Source: Bacteroidota bacterium
GTDB lineage: Bacteria > Bacteroidota > Bacteroidia > Bacteroidales > FEN-979
Length of the DNA: 64,000 nt
NCBI GenBank assembly: GCA_026391805.1
Contig: JAPLDJ010000010.1
Span: 1-64,000 of the forward strand
Reading direction: 5' to 3'
Every line of letters begins with the position of its first letter. Position 1 is the first letter of the stretch. Under the pieces are notes generated by a model that was not told the DNA's origin, made no database searches, and saw only the letters and a list, made by a program, of their open reading frames with translations. Shown in pieces: positions 9,475 through 18,608 of this stretch. Made by a program: the position numbers and the translations under genes.

Positions 9475-10034
9475 TTTTCGGCCATCCTTCGGTTTGCTTC
9501 TACACACCAGAACAATTCCTGCAGAAAAGCCATCGCCCGTTTTTCAGTTCCGGGTTTATCGGCGGGAATGCCTTCCTCAGAGAAAGATTTATCGGCATTC
9601 GGAACAGGAAACATCGCATTTACTGTCCAGGCCTTCATCTTCCAGAGAGAAAACTGGAGCGATGTGATCACCTGGGTTCCGCCGAATGCTCCGTCGGAAC
9701 AGGTACAGATCGCAACCGGTTTCCGGCGCAATTCGGGGTAAAGAAGATCGATCGCATTCTTCAGGCTGGCAGGATATCCGCCGTTGTATTCCGGTGTGAC
9801 GATGATGATGCCGTCGGCATCATTGATCTTTTTCGAGAAATCAAGAACCTCTGGAGACGGATCTTTCTGGAACATCAGCCGCTCTTCGAACAGCGGGAAC
9901 TTGTATTCATTGAGGTCAACGATCCCGGCCGTTGCCACCTGTTTTTCTTCAATCAGCTTTTTGAAAAAGAGTGCAACGCGGTGGCTGTTTCGCCCTGTGC
10001 GAATGCTGGATGAAAGGATTATGATGTGTGCCAT
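9471..10034 (-). CDS. NAD(P)H-dependent FMN reductase family protein
   Basis: Flavodoxin-fold oxidoreductase of the NADPH-dependent FMN/azo/chromate reductase family, 187 residues. The phosphate-binding loop is SSSIRTGRNSHRVA near the start, and the flavin-contacting motif TPEYNGGYPASLKNAIDLL lies near residue 85. It is cytoplasmic, with no signal or membrane segment. The stop codon overlaps the arfB start by 4 bp, which places both in one transcript. The physiological acceptor (quinone, FMN or another) cannot be told from sequence. Confidence 0.85.
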   Translation of the reverse strand: MAHIIILSSSIRTGRNSHRVALFFKKLIEEKQVATAGIVDLNEYKFPLFEERLMFQKDPSPEVLDFSKKINDADGIIIVTPEYNGGYPASLKNAIDLLYPELRRKPVAICTCSDGAFGGTQVITSLQFSLWKMKAWTVNAMFPVPNADKSFSEEGIPADKPGTEKRAMAFLQELFWCVEANRRMAEK

Positions 10035-10063
10035 ACCTGGTTCCCGGATTAAAAAAATGTATT

Positions 10064-10771
10064 TTATTTCTTTTCTTCCTGCAATGCCTTCCGGAGTTCA
10101 TCGAGCATGTCGAGCTGTACCTGTTGGATCTGCATCATCCGCGACCACTGGTCGAGCAGCAGGTGATCGATCTTCTCATGCAGGGTACGGATCTCGATCT
10201 CGGCCTTCAGGTTCACCTTGTAATCATTTTCCGACCGGATCCGGTCTTTGGATTCCTGCCGGTTCTGGCTCATCATGATGATCGGCGCCTGGATGGCTGC
10301 AATGCAGGAAAGGATCAGGTTGAGCAGGATGAAGGGAAAAGGATCGAAATTTTTGCTGAGCAATGCAACGGAGTTCAATGTGATCCAGGCGATCAGAATA
10401 ACGAAGAAAGTGATGATGAATTTCCAGCTTCCCCCGAATTGCGCCACTTTATCGGAAATCTTTGCCCCGATGGAGCGCTCCTCTGTGAATGAAACATTGA
10501 TGTTCTTTGAAAGCAGGTCGCTCTGGTGAATGCTGTCGATGACCTCCTGGTTCAGTTTCTCAATCTGCCCCTGCTCTTCCGTGACAAGTCCAAGGATATA
10601 GTTTCTCCTGTAAAGGCTGAAATCATTCTCACAGATAAAGTGACTGTCGTCCCAGTCGGGATGATCAGCGATGATCAGGGTTTCTATTTCATGGCGGATG
10701 CCATACCCGGAGATCATCTTCTCTTCCGGATACTCCTTCCCGCAAACCGGACACTTCATAATTTTCGCCAT
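10064..10771 (-). CDS. DUF1003 membrane protein with N-terminal zinc-ribbon-like motif
   Basis: Conserved membrane protein of unknown function, 235 residues. The N-terminus carries CPVCG and a later Cys in FICEND, resembling a small metal-binding ribbon. The DUF1003 core follows: an amphipathic stretch with KISDKVAQFGGSWKF, two transmembrane helices joined by a short loop (ITFFVILIAWITLNSVALL and FILLNLILSCIAAIQAPII), the typical SQNRQESKDR motif after the second helix, then a charged helical tail. It lies 29 bp upstream of the FMN reductase and is probably cotranscribed with it and arfB. No function is assigned. Confidence 0.8.
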   Translation of the reverse strand: MAKIMKCPVCGKEYPEEKMISGYGIRHEIETLIIADHPDWDDSHFICENDFSLYRRNYILGLVTEEQGQIEKLNQEVIDSIHQSDLLSKNINVSFTEERSIGAKISDKVAQFGGSWKFIITFFVILIAWITLNSVALLSKNFDPFPFILLNLILSCIAAIQAPIIMMSQNRQESKDRIRSENDYKVNLKAEIEIRTLHEKIDHLLLDQWSRMMQIQQVQLDMLDELRKALQEEKK

Positions 10772-10869
10772 AAGTTCATATACAATGGATATGCTTTCTT
10801 TTTGTCCTGCGCCTGGCGCCTGGCGCTTGGCATTTATCTTAACAATTTATCCATTCACCACTGCATCAG

Positions 10870-13800
10870 TTACCTATCCACCATCACCCTGCTGATGATC
10901 ACCTCCTCCCCGGTCCTGATCCTGATAATATAGCAACCTTCGGGTGAGCCGGAAAGATCGAAGCCGCAAACCCGGTCACCCTTGCATTCACTGATGAGGA
11001 TGGTTCTGCCGGTGATATCTGAGATTGTAACAGAGATGATATCCTGGTTTAGTCCGCGGGGATCGATAGAGAATGAACCCGGCGTCGGGTTGGGATAGAT
11101 CCGGATGCTTTTTCCTGAATGATTCCCGACAGCCACTGTTGATGCAGCCTGGTCGACGGCAACCACCTGTGGTGTCAGGGTGCTCACCGTTACCGTGATC
11201 ATTGCGATACGCGGGACATAGGTCGTATTTTGTGTGTAATCGGCCAGGATGGTACCGTTGCCGTTCCCGCCGTTTGTCACAGTGCACCAGGTCTCGCCGC
11301 TTACGGCGGTCCAGGTGGTGTTGGAGGTCACATTAAACTGGGTCGATCCTGCAGCCTCGTTGACATTCTGATAAGGAGGCGTGACAATCAGTATCGGTGC
11401 TGCACCGTCCTGGGTTACCGTTACCAGTACGGGGGTCAGGCTGCTTACTGTAACAGTAAGGGTTGCGACGCGGGGATTCACGGAGAGATTCTCCGTATAA
11501 TCGGCAATGATGATCCCGTTTCCTGCACCGGAAGGAGTAACCGTACACCATGTGGCGTCAACGGTAACGGTCCAATTGGTATTGGAAGTGACATTAAAGC
11601 TGGCAGAACCTGCAGGTGCAGTTACGTTCTGGTTCGGCGGGGTGACGATGAGGATCGGCGCGGCGCCGGCCTGGGTTACGGTAACCTGGACAGGCGGCAG
11701 TCCGCTCACGGTAACAGTCAGCGTGGCTACACGCGGATTCACTGAAAGATTTTCCGTATAACCGGCAATGATCGATCCGTTACCCGAACCTGCAGATGTA
11801 ACGCTGCACCAGGATGAATCAACGGTTACATTCCAGTTCGTATTTGAAGTCACTGTAAAGGAGGTCGAACCTGTTGGCGATGCCGGTACATTCTGGTTCA
11901 ACGGAGTTACGATCAGGATGGGGGCGGCGCCCGCTTGTGTCACGGTTACCGATTGTGGGGCTTGTGAACCGGAGGTCAATGTAATTGTTGCGATCCGCTG
12001 ATTAACGGTCATGTTCTCCTGGTATGTTGCCGTTAGCGTTCCGTTCCCGGTTCCTGTTGGGGTTACCGAGCACCATGTAGCCGGCGTAGAAGCCGACCAT
12101 CCCGCATTGCAGGATACGCTGAAAGCGGTATTTCCTGCAGGCGATGCCGGAACATTCTGGTTGGAAGGGGTCACCGTCAGAAATCCCATCAGGTCCGTCT
12201 GCCAGAGTCCTCTGCCGTAAGTGGCAGCTTTCAGGCGGTTATTGGCCGGGTTGGCAGCATTATAATAGATATCCAGTTCCCTGACGTCGACAACAGGAAG
12301 ACCGGTACTGAATGAGATCCAGTCCGGCATTGAAGCATCCTTGTAAAAAACGGCTGTTTTATTTCCGATGTAGAGTCCTTCATTGGTGTTTTTATCATAA
12401 ACGATGGAGTTAATGGTTGATCCGGGAAGTGTTCCCGAGATGTTGGTCCAGGTGATCCCCTTATCGATCGACTTGTAAACCTTTGTTCCTGCCGTTGCGT
12501 AAATTGTATTCGCATCGGTAGGATGCGCAGCCATGTCTGTGATCGAGGATGCACTCGGTGAAGTGCAGGTTACCCAGGTCGGCGGTGTCGCCATGCTGTT
12601 GTCGGTTCTTTTCAGCACTGTTCCCCTTGATACATAAAGGACATTCGGATCGGCAGGGGATTGTTCCAGAACCGAGCAACTTGAAGTTTCCCCGGTAGAA
12701 ATGGCTGTCCAGGTAATGGAAGGCGTACCTGCTGCCTTGACGTTCGTGGTCCTCCAGACATTCTGGAACCCGGCAAACATGGTATTGGGATCCGTTACAT
12801 GAAGTATGTAAGGGGTAACCCAGGGTCCGGTTTCGGTGATGTTGTTTTTGATCATGAGGTATCCGGTTCCCGTCGTTCGCCGGATGCTGCCGTAATAAAG
12901 TTCCCCATAGCGGTAATTCGTATCACTGTAGTCGATGATGCATTCCATCCCGTCGCCGCCGATCACGGTCCAGAAGTATGAATCCCGGCTGGTGGCTGTA
13001 CCGTTATCCTGGTATCCGTGAATTACCAGCCCCTGCTTCGTTGCGCTCTGACCAATTTTATAGATCTGGGAAATTGAAAGTCCCGAAGAAATGTCGCTCC
13101 AGGTCGTTCCTCCGTTACTGGTCGCATAGATCCCGCCATCACATCCCGTATAGAGATTTCCGTTGACCGGCGACCAGTCAAGGGAGTGAATATCGGCATG
13201 AACGGAAGGCGCACAGGATGACCCCCAGGAACTTCCTACCCAGTGCGTATTGATGGTCCAGGAGACCCCTGAATTCGTGGATTTCCAGATGTTCACCCCG
13301 CCGGTGTAAAGCGTGTTTGCATTGTTGGGATCAACGGCGATGCAGAGGTCATACCATGCCTGGCTGCTGGTTCCGCTGCCGTCACAGGCATAATCCATGA
13401 TGTTCGGAGTGGTCGATTGGGTCGTAAAATTGAGACCGCTGTCGGTTGAACGGAGAAGTCCTGCAAACACACCATTGGTCATCAGCAGGTAAACGGTTGC
13501 AGGCTGGTTCGGGCTGACCCCGATGACCAGGCGGTTTCCGGTAATAACTCCGGATGTGATCTGGGTCCAAGAATCCCCAGTATTGGTGGAGCGGTAGAAT
13601 TTCCCGTTTTCGGTGGCATAGACGATGGTCGGGTCGCCCGGCTTGAATTTAATGTCTTTATAATTGTTGGTATTGGCGGATTTCCGTGCCCAGGTGGCGC
13701 CGCCGTCCGTCGATTTATAGATGCCGCCAGCCGTAGCCGCAAGAATCATATTCGGATCGGAAGGATGACGGATCATCATTCCGACAGTCAAATTCCCCAT

Positions 13801-14493
13801 TCCTGAATTGGAAACGCTCCAGGTTGTTCCGCCGTCGGTGCTTTTATAAACGCCCATTCCGGGTGCATCGCCGGCATCGCGGTCGCCTGTGCCGATCAGG
13901 ATCTGGTTTGTATTGGTGGGATGAACAAGGATCGATGAAACCCCTAGTGTGGGAAGGTTTGTGATCAGGACGGTCCAGGTGGCGCCGGCGTCGGTGCTCT
14001 TCCAGAATCCGCCGGAAGGAGACCCGGTATAAATGGTATTGGCTGATACCGGGTCGAACCCTACACAGTTGATCCTGCCCAGTCCGTTCGGCTGATTGGT
14101 GCTGTTTGCCGGCAGTGAAACCGGCCCGACAACGCTCCAGTTTCCGCCGGGAGAGATCATCGAATGACTTTGCATGTAACGGTTATATTCCTGCAATTCT
14201 GAAGCAGGATCCGGCAGTTTTCCGTTCTGCTGAACCATGTCCTGGTGGATGTATTCCCACCGCTTGAACACCTTCCAGCCGTTTCCCTTGTAATCGGACC
14301 GCCCGGCCCAGTATTTTTCAAATGCGCTCTGCGTGGCATGAAATGGTGCATTGGGATCCTGCATCATGCTGATCCAGTAAGGATAATGAGCCGTGTCGCC
14401 CAGGGCCGGATCAGGGTACTGCTGCGATCTCGCCTGGTAGGATGCCAGTAGAATAAAAGAGAGGAAGAAAAAGACAAAGGAAAGTTTTTTCAT
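10870..14493 (-). CDS. Secreted BNR-repeat/BACON protein with T9SS sorting domain
   Basis: Very large exported protein (1207 residues). A signal peptide (LSFVFFFLSFILLASYQARSQ) is followed by a beta-propeller-like region (about 110-760) with at least seven Asp-box motifs such as KSTDAGATW and KSTDGGTTW. These resemble VPS10/sortilin-like and sialidase-type propellers. Four tandem BACON domains (about 770-1110) follow, each opening with a V-TP--QNV strand and carrying a W-C--V motif. The end (about 1115-1207, starting near IRIYPNPTPGSF) is a type A T9SS sorting domain, so the mature protein should be secreted or fixed to the cell surface through LPS. BACON domains are linked to carbohydrate or mucin binding; here that is inference. 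No catalytic residues are recognised. It sits alone, followed by DUF1003. Confidence 0.88.
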   Translation of the reverse strand: MKKLSFVFFFLSFILLASYQARSQQYPDPALGDTAHYPYWISMMQDPNAPFHATQSAFEKYWAGRSDYKGNGWKVFKRWEYIHQDMVQQNGKLPDPASELQEYNRYMQSHSMISPGGNWSVVGPVSLPANSTNQPNGLGRINCVGFDPVSANTIYTGSPSGGFWKSTDAGATWTVLITNLPTLGVSSILVHPTNTNQILIGTGDRDAGDAPGMGVYKSTDGGTTWSVSNSGMGNLTVGMMIRHPSDPNMILAATAGGIYKSTDGGATWARKSANTNNYKDIKFKPGDPTIVYATENGKFYRSTNTGDSWTQITSGVITGNRLVIGVSPNQPATVYLLMTNGVFAGLLRSTDSGLNFTTQSTTPNIMDYACDGSGTSSQAWYDLCIAVDPNNANTLYTGGVNIWKSTNSGVSWTINTHWVGSSWGSSCAPSVHADIHSLDWSPVNGNLYTGCDGGIYATSNGGTTWSDISSGLSISQIYKIGQSATKQGLVIHGYQDNGTATSRDSYFWTVIGGDGMECIIDYSDTNYRYGELYYGSIRRTTGTGYLMIKNNITETGPWVTPYILHVTDPNTMFAGFQNVWRTTNVKAAGTPSITWTAISTGETSSCSVLEQSPADPNVLYVSRGTVLKRTDNSMATPPTWVTCTSPSASSITDMAAHPTDANTIYATAGTKVYKSIDKGITWTNISGTLPGSTINSIVYDKNTNEGLYIGNKTAVFYKDASMPDWISFSTGLPVVDVRELDIYYNAANPANNRLKAATYGRGLWQTDLMGFLTVTPSNQNVPASPAGNTAFSVSCNAGWSASTPATWCSVTPTGTGNGTLTATYQENMTVNQRIATITLTSGSQAPQSVTVTQAGAAPILIVTPLNQNVPASPTGSTSFTVTSNTNWNVTVDSSWCSVTSAGSGNGSIIAGYTENLSVNPRVATLTVTVSGLPPVQVTVTQAGAAPILIVTPPNQNVTAPAGSASFNVTSNTNWTVTVDATWCTVTPSGAGNGIIIADYTENLSVNPRVATLTVTVSSLTPVLVTVTQDGAAPILIVTPPYQNVNEAAGSTQFNVTSNTTWTAVSGETWCTVTNGGNGNGTILADYTQNTTYVPRIAMITVTVSTLTPQVVAVDQAASTVAVGNHSGKSIRIYPNPTPGSFSIDPRGLNQDIISVTISDITGRTILISECKGDRVCGFDLSGSPEGCYIIRIRTGEEVIISRVMVDR

Positions 14494-14734
14494 GGGCTTG
14501 TTATTTCATTCACAAAATTAAGACAAATAACTTAGAAGGGAGTTGCCTGGAAGAAAGAATAACCTTATCAGTTTGTAAAGTTCATAAAGTTGCACTACTG
14601 CAACACTCCACCAACTCAATAGCTCAGATAATTAATTACACGAAACTCCACGAAGCCTGCCTGCCGGCAGGCAGGAAGACACGAAATTCCACGAAGAATA
14701 TACTCACCACTTCACCAGTTCACCAGCTCGCCAG
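14494..14734. repeat. Intergenic region: candidate promoter and 20-bp palindrome
   Basis: On the minus strand TAATTTTG (14520-14513) fits TAnnTTTG and would drive the BNR/BACON gene. At 14656-14675 is the perfect palindrome CCTGCCTGCCGGCAGGCAGG. It interrupts a CCACGAAGAAGACACGAA-type repeat that is present without it at about 43749. CACCAGTTCACCAG units follow at about 14706-14735. Confidence 0.55.
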
Positions 14735-15880
14735 TTACTCATAGCATCCAATATACCTCGAAATCACCAGCCGCTGGATCTCCGAGGTTCCCTCACCGAT
14801 CTGCAGCAGGCGCTGATCGCGGTAAAACCGTTCAATGTCGTAATCTTTCATCAGTCCGTACCCGCCATGAATCTGAACGGCTTCGTCGGCAACTTCCCGT
14901 GCGATCTCGGAGCAGTAAAGCTTTGCCATCGCAGCTTCCTTGGCAAATGGCTGATGGTTTGATTTCAGCCAGGCGCCTTTGTAAAGCAGGTTCCGTGCAA
15001 GCTCGATCTTGGTGGCCATATCGGCCAGCTTGAACGCATTGATCTGGAATGTGGCGATGGGTTTTCCGAATTGCTTCCGGGCCTTTGCATAGGTCATCGC
15101 CATTTCGAATGCTCCCTGGGCCAGTCCAAGTCCCATGGCGGCAATGGCCAGGCGGCCGCTGTCGAGCGTGTTCAGCATGATCTTTGACCCTTCGCCGCGG
15201 GCGCCGAGCAGGTTGGATTCAGGAACCCTGCAATCCTCAAAAAAGAGCTGTGCCGTATCCGATGCACGCCACATCATCTTTCCGTGCATGGGAACCCGTT
15301 TAAACCCGGGCGTGTCGGCATCGACAAGGATCGTAGAAAATTCTTTCTGCCCGTCCACATTTCCGGTCACGACCTGGACCGTCGCTCCCTTGTTGATGGA
15401 AGATGATCCGTTCGTGATAAATATCTTCGATCCGTTGATGATCCAGTGTCCGTCCTCCAGGCGTGCCGTGGATTTGGTGGCGCGTGAATCGCTGCCTGCA
15501 TCCGGCTCCGTCAGCCCGAATGCCCATGTGGCATCACCGGTCGAGAGCATCGGCAGGTACTTCTGCTTCTGTTCTTCCGTCCCATAATTCATGATCGGGC
15601 CGATGCCAAGCGAGATGTGGGCCGCAAGTGTCGCCGCCTGCGAGCTGTCAACCCGCGCAAGCTCTTCCACTGCGATCGCATAGGCGAGTGTATCCAGGTC
15701 GAGCCCGCCATATTCGGCTGCCGTTCGAAGACCGAAAAAACCCAGCTCGCCCATGCGTTTGGTAAGCGGGATTGAGAATTCTGCCTTTTCATCCAGTTCC
15801 TTTGCAACGGGTTTGATCTCGCGTTCAGCAAAATCCCGAACCGTCTTCCGGATCATATCATGCTCTTCAGTGAGGTACAT
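14735..15880 (-). CDS. Acyl-CoA dehydrogenase of the leucine cluster
   Basis: FAD-dependent acyl-CoA dehydrogenase, 381 residues, last gene of the leucine-degradation cluster. By position it is the candidate isovaleryl-CoA dehydrogenase. Flavin motifs are intact (GLTEPDAGSDSRAT, GSKIFITNG). Classical isovaleryl-CoA dehydrogenases place the catalytic Glu on helix G (LDLERL) and have no Glu in the late GTSE motif. Here the helix-G segment is LDSGRL and the late motif is GEGTSEIQ with E363, the butyryl-CoA arrangement. The substrate may therefore be another short branched acyl-CoA. It starts 48 bp after the upstream HMG-CoA-lyase gene. Confidence 0.88.
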   Translation of the reverse strand: MYLTEEHDMIRKTVRDFAEREIKPVAKELDEKAEFSIPLTKRMGELGFFGLRTAAEYGGLDLDTLAYAIAVEELARVDSSQAATLAAHISLGIGPIMNYGTEEQKQKYLPMLSTGDATWAFGLTEPDAGSDSRATKSTARLEDGHWIINGSKIFITNGSSSINKGATVQVVTGNVDGQKEFSTILVDADTPGFKRVPMHGKMMWRASDTAQLFFEDCRVPESNLLGARGEGSKIMLNTLDSGRLAIAAMGLGLAQGAFEMAMTYAKARKQFGKPIATFQINAFKLADMATKIELARNLLYKGAWLKSNHQPFAKEAAMAKLYCSEIAREVADEAVQIHGGYGLMKDYDIERFYRDQRLLQIGEGTSEIQRLVISRYIGCYE

Positions 15881-15928
15881 AATTTATTTTTTAAAATGAA
15901 TACTTGTTCTTTCCAGATATTTATAAAA

Positions 15929-16789
15929 TCAGTTTGCCACTGGTTCTGCAAAGGTCGTTGAAACCATTCCGCAGGCCTTCGCGAAAGCTTTCTTATCTGT
16001 AATTCCTGATTCTTCTTTGCTCTCTGCAAAGGCGATCAGGTTTTCCGTCGCAAGGTTTCCCAGCATCTCTTTCCCGCTCATGGGGCATCCTCCATACCCG
16101 CCGATCACCGAATCAAACCTCCGGCAGCCTGAATCATAGGCAGCCTGGATGCTCTCCTGCCAATCTTCATTGGTTGTATGAAGGTGAAGCCCGAATTCAA
16201 TGGAAGGAAATTCCGGGATCAACGTTGAAAATACCTTCCTGATCAGTTCAGGACCGATCGGGATGGCAACATTCGAGAGCGGAATGATCTTAACTCCCAT
16301 TTTCTTCAGCATGTTAATCCGGGCCAGCAAAAGGTAGACGTTCCATGGATCTCCGTATGGGTTCCCGAAGGCCATCGAAATGTAGATGACGGGCTCTTTG
16401 CCGGTCCGGGCGCAGATGTTGAGAATATCATCGACGGTCGCGAACGCTTTTTCAATGGTGGTGTTCAGGTTCAGCTTTAAGAATCCCGACGAGATCGAAA
16501 AAGGGTAGGAGATGTGTGTGATCTCTTTGACCTCCGAAATCATTTCAGCCCCTTTTGTATTGACCACAAGTACCATCCGGTTTGACCGGGTTCCTGAAAA
16601 ATCAACCTGCCGGATCACATCTAGGGTATCTGCCATCTGCGGGATCAGCCCTGGTGAAACAATGCTTCCGACCTCCACCGTATCGAACCCTGTCTTAAAA
16701 AGCTGGCTGATATAGCTGGCTTTTTTTTCTGTCGGGATGACATGGTGAAGACTTTGCATTCCTTCGCGCGGTGATTCGATGATTTTCAT
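15929..16789 (-). CDS. Hydroxymethylglutaryl-CoA lyase family protein (GGYGGCP type)
   Basis: TIM-barrel lyase related to HMG-CoA lyase, which cleaves HMG-CoA to acetyl-CoA and acetoacetate. The 286 residues contain the family's catalytic Cys (C235 in GGYGGCP) and the metal-binding H-x-H (GLHLHTT). The N-terminal signature is SPREGMQ, with Glu (E9) where HMG-CoA lyases have Asp in PRDGLQ, and the GDT motif in mid-barrel is SNV. It is only 6 bp after a second, different lyase homologue. It may be an HMG-CoA lyase with altered metal site, or half of a two-subunit enzyme. Place in the leucine pathway is supported by the carboxylase genes upstream. Confidence 0.8.
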   Translation of the reverse strand: MKIIESPREGMQSLHHVIPTEKKASYISQLFKTGFDTVEVGSIVSPGLIPQMADTLDVIRQVDFSGTRSNRMVLVVNTKGAEMISEVKEITHISYPFSISSGFLKLNLNTTIEKAFATVDDILNICARTGKEPVIYISMAFGNPYGDPWNVYLLLARINMLKKMGVKIIPLSNVAIPIGPELIRKVFSTLIPEFPSIEFGLHLHTTNEDWQESIQAAYDSGCRRFDSVIGGYGGCPMSGKEMLGNLATENLIAFAESKEESGITDKKAFAKACGMVSTTFAEPVAN

Positions 16790-16795
16790 TTTCGC

Positions 16796-17806
16796 CTAAG
16801 CTCTCCCGGTTAATGATTTGGGGATCCTTCCGTTCCGGATCGACTCGGAGCGGAGCCTCCGTCCGACGATCCGTTCCACCATCGTTCCGATCTCCAGCAC
16901 CTTGTCAACATCCAGCTGTGTATCGATGCCCATTTCATCCATCATCACAACCATGTCCTCAGTGGAATTCAGACCCACAATATTCGGGTCCTTGTAATAA
17001 TAATCACCGGTTCCGGATACAGGAACGCCGCTGACGAAATTTGCCGGCTGTCCGCCGATGCCGCCCATGGTGCTTTCATAGTTGACCATCCCGGCCTGCA
17101 GGGCAGCCAGGACATTGGCAAGCCCCCAGCCGCGCGTGGTATGAAAATGAACGATCTGCTTCTCCGGTCTTGGAATGGCATCCAGCAGCATCGAATAATA
17201 CTGGTAAACGCGATCGGGTGTGGCAGATCCGTCATGGTCGGCATGCTCCACATCGTTGGCCCCGATCTCGAACCAGCGTTTGGCAAATTCAACGGCTTTC
17301 GACATCTCCGTGGGCCCTTCAATCGGGCAACCCCAAATGGTGCTCACCGTGCCGTTCACCTTCAACCCGGCTTCCCGTGCCATGGGTACATATTTTTCGG
17401 CCATGGCCCAATAATCTTTCAGGCTGAGTCCCAAATTTTTCCGGTGATGAGATTCACTGGTCGAGACCATCAGCAGGATCCTGTCCGGTCCCCAGCCCTC
17501 TTTCTTCGCCTCTATGGCACGTTCGATGGCCTTTTCACGGATGGTGATGGCCGTAAGCGAAACCTTATCAATCAGGTCAGCGACCTTTTTACTCGACCGG
17601 AGGCTTTTCAGCACACTATCAGCATCCCTGAACTGCGGCATCCCCTGGGGATTTCCGAGGTTGGTCACTTCGATGTGACGGAATCCCGCCAGTATCAGCT
17701 GTTCGGCAAGCCATATCTTTGCTTCGGTAGGGATGAAGGTCTCTTCATGCTGAAACCCGTCCCTGACTGTTATATCACCAATGGTTACTTTTTTCGGATA
17801 ATTCAT
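16796..17806 (-). CDS. HMGL-like (pyruvate carboxyltransferase family) lyase lacking the catalytic Cys
   Basis: Second DRE-TIM barrel enzyme of 336 residues, next to the previous lyase. It keeps the R-D-G-x-Q signature (TVRDGFQ, D16) and the metal-binding H-x-H (VHFHTTRG). At the position of the HMG-CoA-lyase Cys it has Gln (Q253 in GGIGGQP). The barrel carries extra segments near the C-terminus (SGTGDYYYKD). The two neighbours thus have complementary losses. Possible roles are a partner subunit, or another acyl-CoA lyase or condensing enzyme. Translation runs straight from scoB (18 bp) into this gene and then its neighbour (6 bp), so they are made together. Confidence 0.75.
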   Translation of the reverse strand: MNYPKKVTIGDITVRDGFQHEETFIPTEAKIWLAEQLILAGFRHIEVTNLGNPQGMPQFRDADSVLKSLRSSKKVADLIDKVSLTAITIREKAIERAIEAKKEGWGPDRILLMVSTSESHHRKNLGLSLKDYWAMAEKYVPMAREAGLKVNGTVSTIWGCPIEGPTEMSKAVEFAKRWFEIGANDVEHADHDGSATPDRVYQYYSMLLDAIPRPEKQIVHFHTTRGWGLANVLAALQAGMVNYESTMGGIGGQPANFVSGVPVSGTGDYYYKDPNIVGLNSTEDMVVMMDEMGIDTQLDVDKVLEIGTMVERIVGRRLRSESIRNGRIPKSLTGRA

Positions 17807-17824
17807 ATTATTGACAATTGGATT

Positions 17825-18481
17825 TTAAAATTTCATTTCCGGGATCTCGCCTTCCACGATCAGCGTACCTTCTGTCGCCTTTTTGATTTCCTCAACACTC
17901 ACGCCTGGGGCCCTTTCAACCAGCCGGAAGCCTTGCGGTGTTACGTCCACGACTGCCAGGTCTGTAATGATCCGCTTTACACATCCGACACCTGTCAGCG
18001 GCAGCGTACATTTTTTCAGGAGCTTCGAATTTCCATCTTTGTCGGTATGCGTGGTTGCAGCAATGATGTTCTTTGCCGCTGCTACAAGGTCCATCGCGCC
18101 ACCCATGCCCTTAACCAGCTTGCCAGGGATCTTCCAGCTTGCTATATCACCCTCTTCCGAAACCTCGAACGCGCCCAGTACCGTGAGGTCAATGTGTCCT
18201 CCCCGGATCATTGCAAAACTTGCCGAAGAATCGAAAAATGCTGCACCTGGCATGGCTGTGATCGTCTGCTTTCCCGCATTGATCAGGTCGGGGTCGACAT
18301 CAGCGGCTTCAGGGAAGGGGCCGATACCGAGAAGACCGTTTTCCGATTGAAGGGTGACCTCCATGCCTGCGGGGATATAATTTGCCACCAACGTGGGGAT
18401 GCCGATGCCAAGGTTTACATAATACCCATCGTGCAGCTCCTGCGCGATCCTCTTTGCGATTCCATCTTTATCTAAAGCCAT
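17825..18481 (-). CDS. scoB: 3-oxoacid CoA-transferase subunit B
   Basis: Beta subunit of a family I CoA-transferase that moves CoA between succinyl-CoA (or acetyl-CoA) and acetoacetate. The 218 residues include the catalytic Glu in LQSENGLLG and the following GIGPFP and [14 protein letters not shown] segments typical of ScoB/AtoA. It would activate the acetoacetate released by the adjacent lyase. The partner subunit lies upstream at 18855, but 373 bp of repeats separate them, which is unusual because the two subunits are normally encoded back to back. Confidence 0.92.
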   Translation of the reverse strand: MALDKDGIAKRIAQELHDGYYVNLGIGIPTLVANYIPAGMEVTLQSENGLLGIGPFPEAADVDPDLINAGKQTITAMPGAAFFDSSASFAMIRGGHIDLTVLGAFEVSEEGDIASWKIPGKLVKGMGGAMDLVAAAKNIIAATTHTDKDGNSKLLKKCTLPLTGVGCVKRIITDLAVVDVTPQGFRLVERAPGVSVEEIKKATEGTLIVEGEIPEMKF

Positions 18482-18511
18482 GTTTATTTAAGATTAACAA
18501 TTTTTCTTTTC

Positions 18512-18548
18512 ATTGCGAGGACTCCGAGTACTCGGGGGACGAAGCAAT
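18512..18548. repeat. ATTGCGA/GAAGCAAT hairpin element with CCGAGTACTCGG core
   Basis: Conserved flanks ATTGCGAGGA and GACGAAGCAAT enclose the perfect palindrome CCGAGTACTCGG (18524-18535). The arm sequence differs from that of the other elements but remains self-complementary. Confidence 0.65.
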
Positions 18549-18576
18549 CCCCTTAATTAATATAACTTTCCTTGTC

Positions 18577-18608
18577 ATTGCGATTCCGCCGCAGGCGGAA
18601 GAAGCAAC
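18577..18608. repeat. ATTGCGA/GAAGCAAC hairpin element, second copy of the 8775 form
   Basis: Same inner palindrome TTCCGCC-GCA-GGCGGAA as at 8775-8806, here at 18584-18600, with the same flanks. Confidence 0.7.

Noticed and set aside
17141-18475. 444-residue open frame on the plus strand opposite the lyase and scoB genes
   Set aside because: The minus-strand genes have clear motifs and the plus frame has none; it is a codon-bias shadow.
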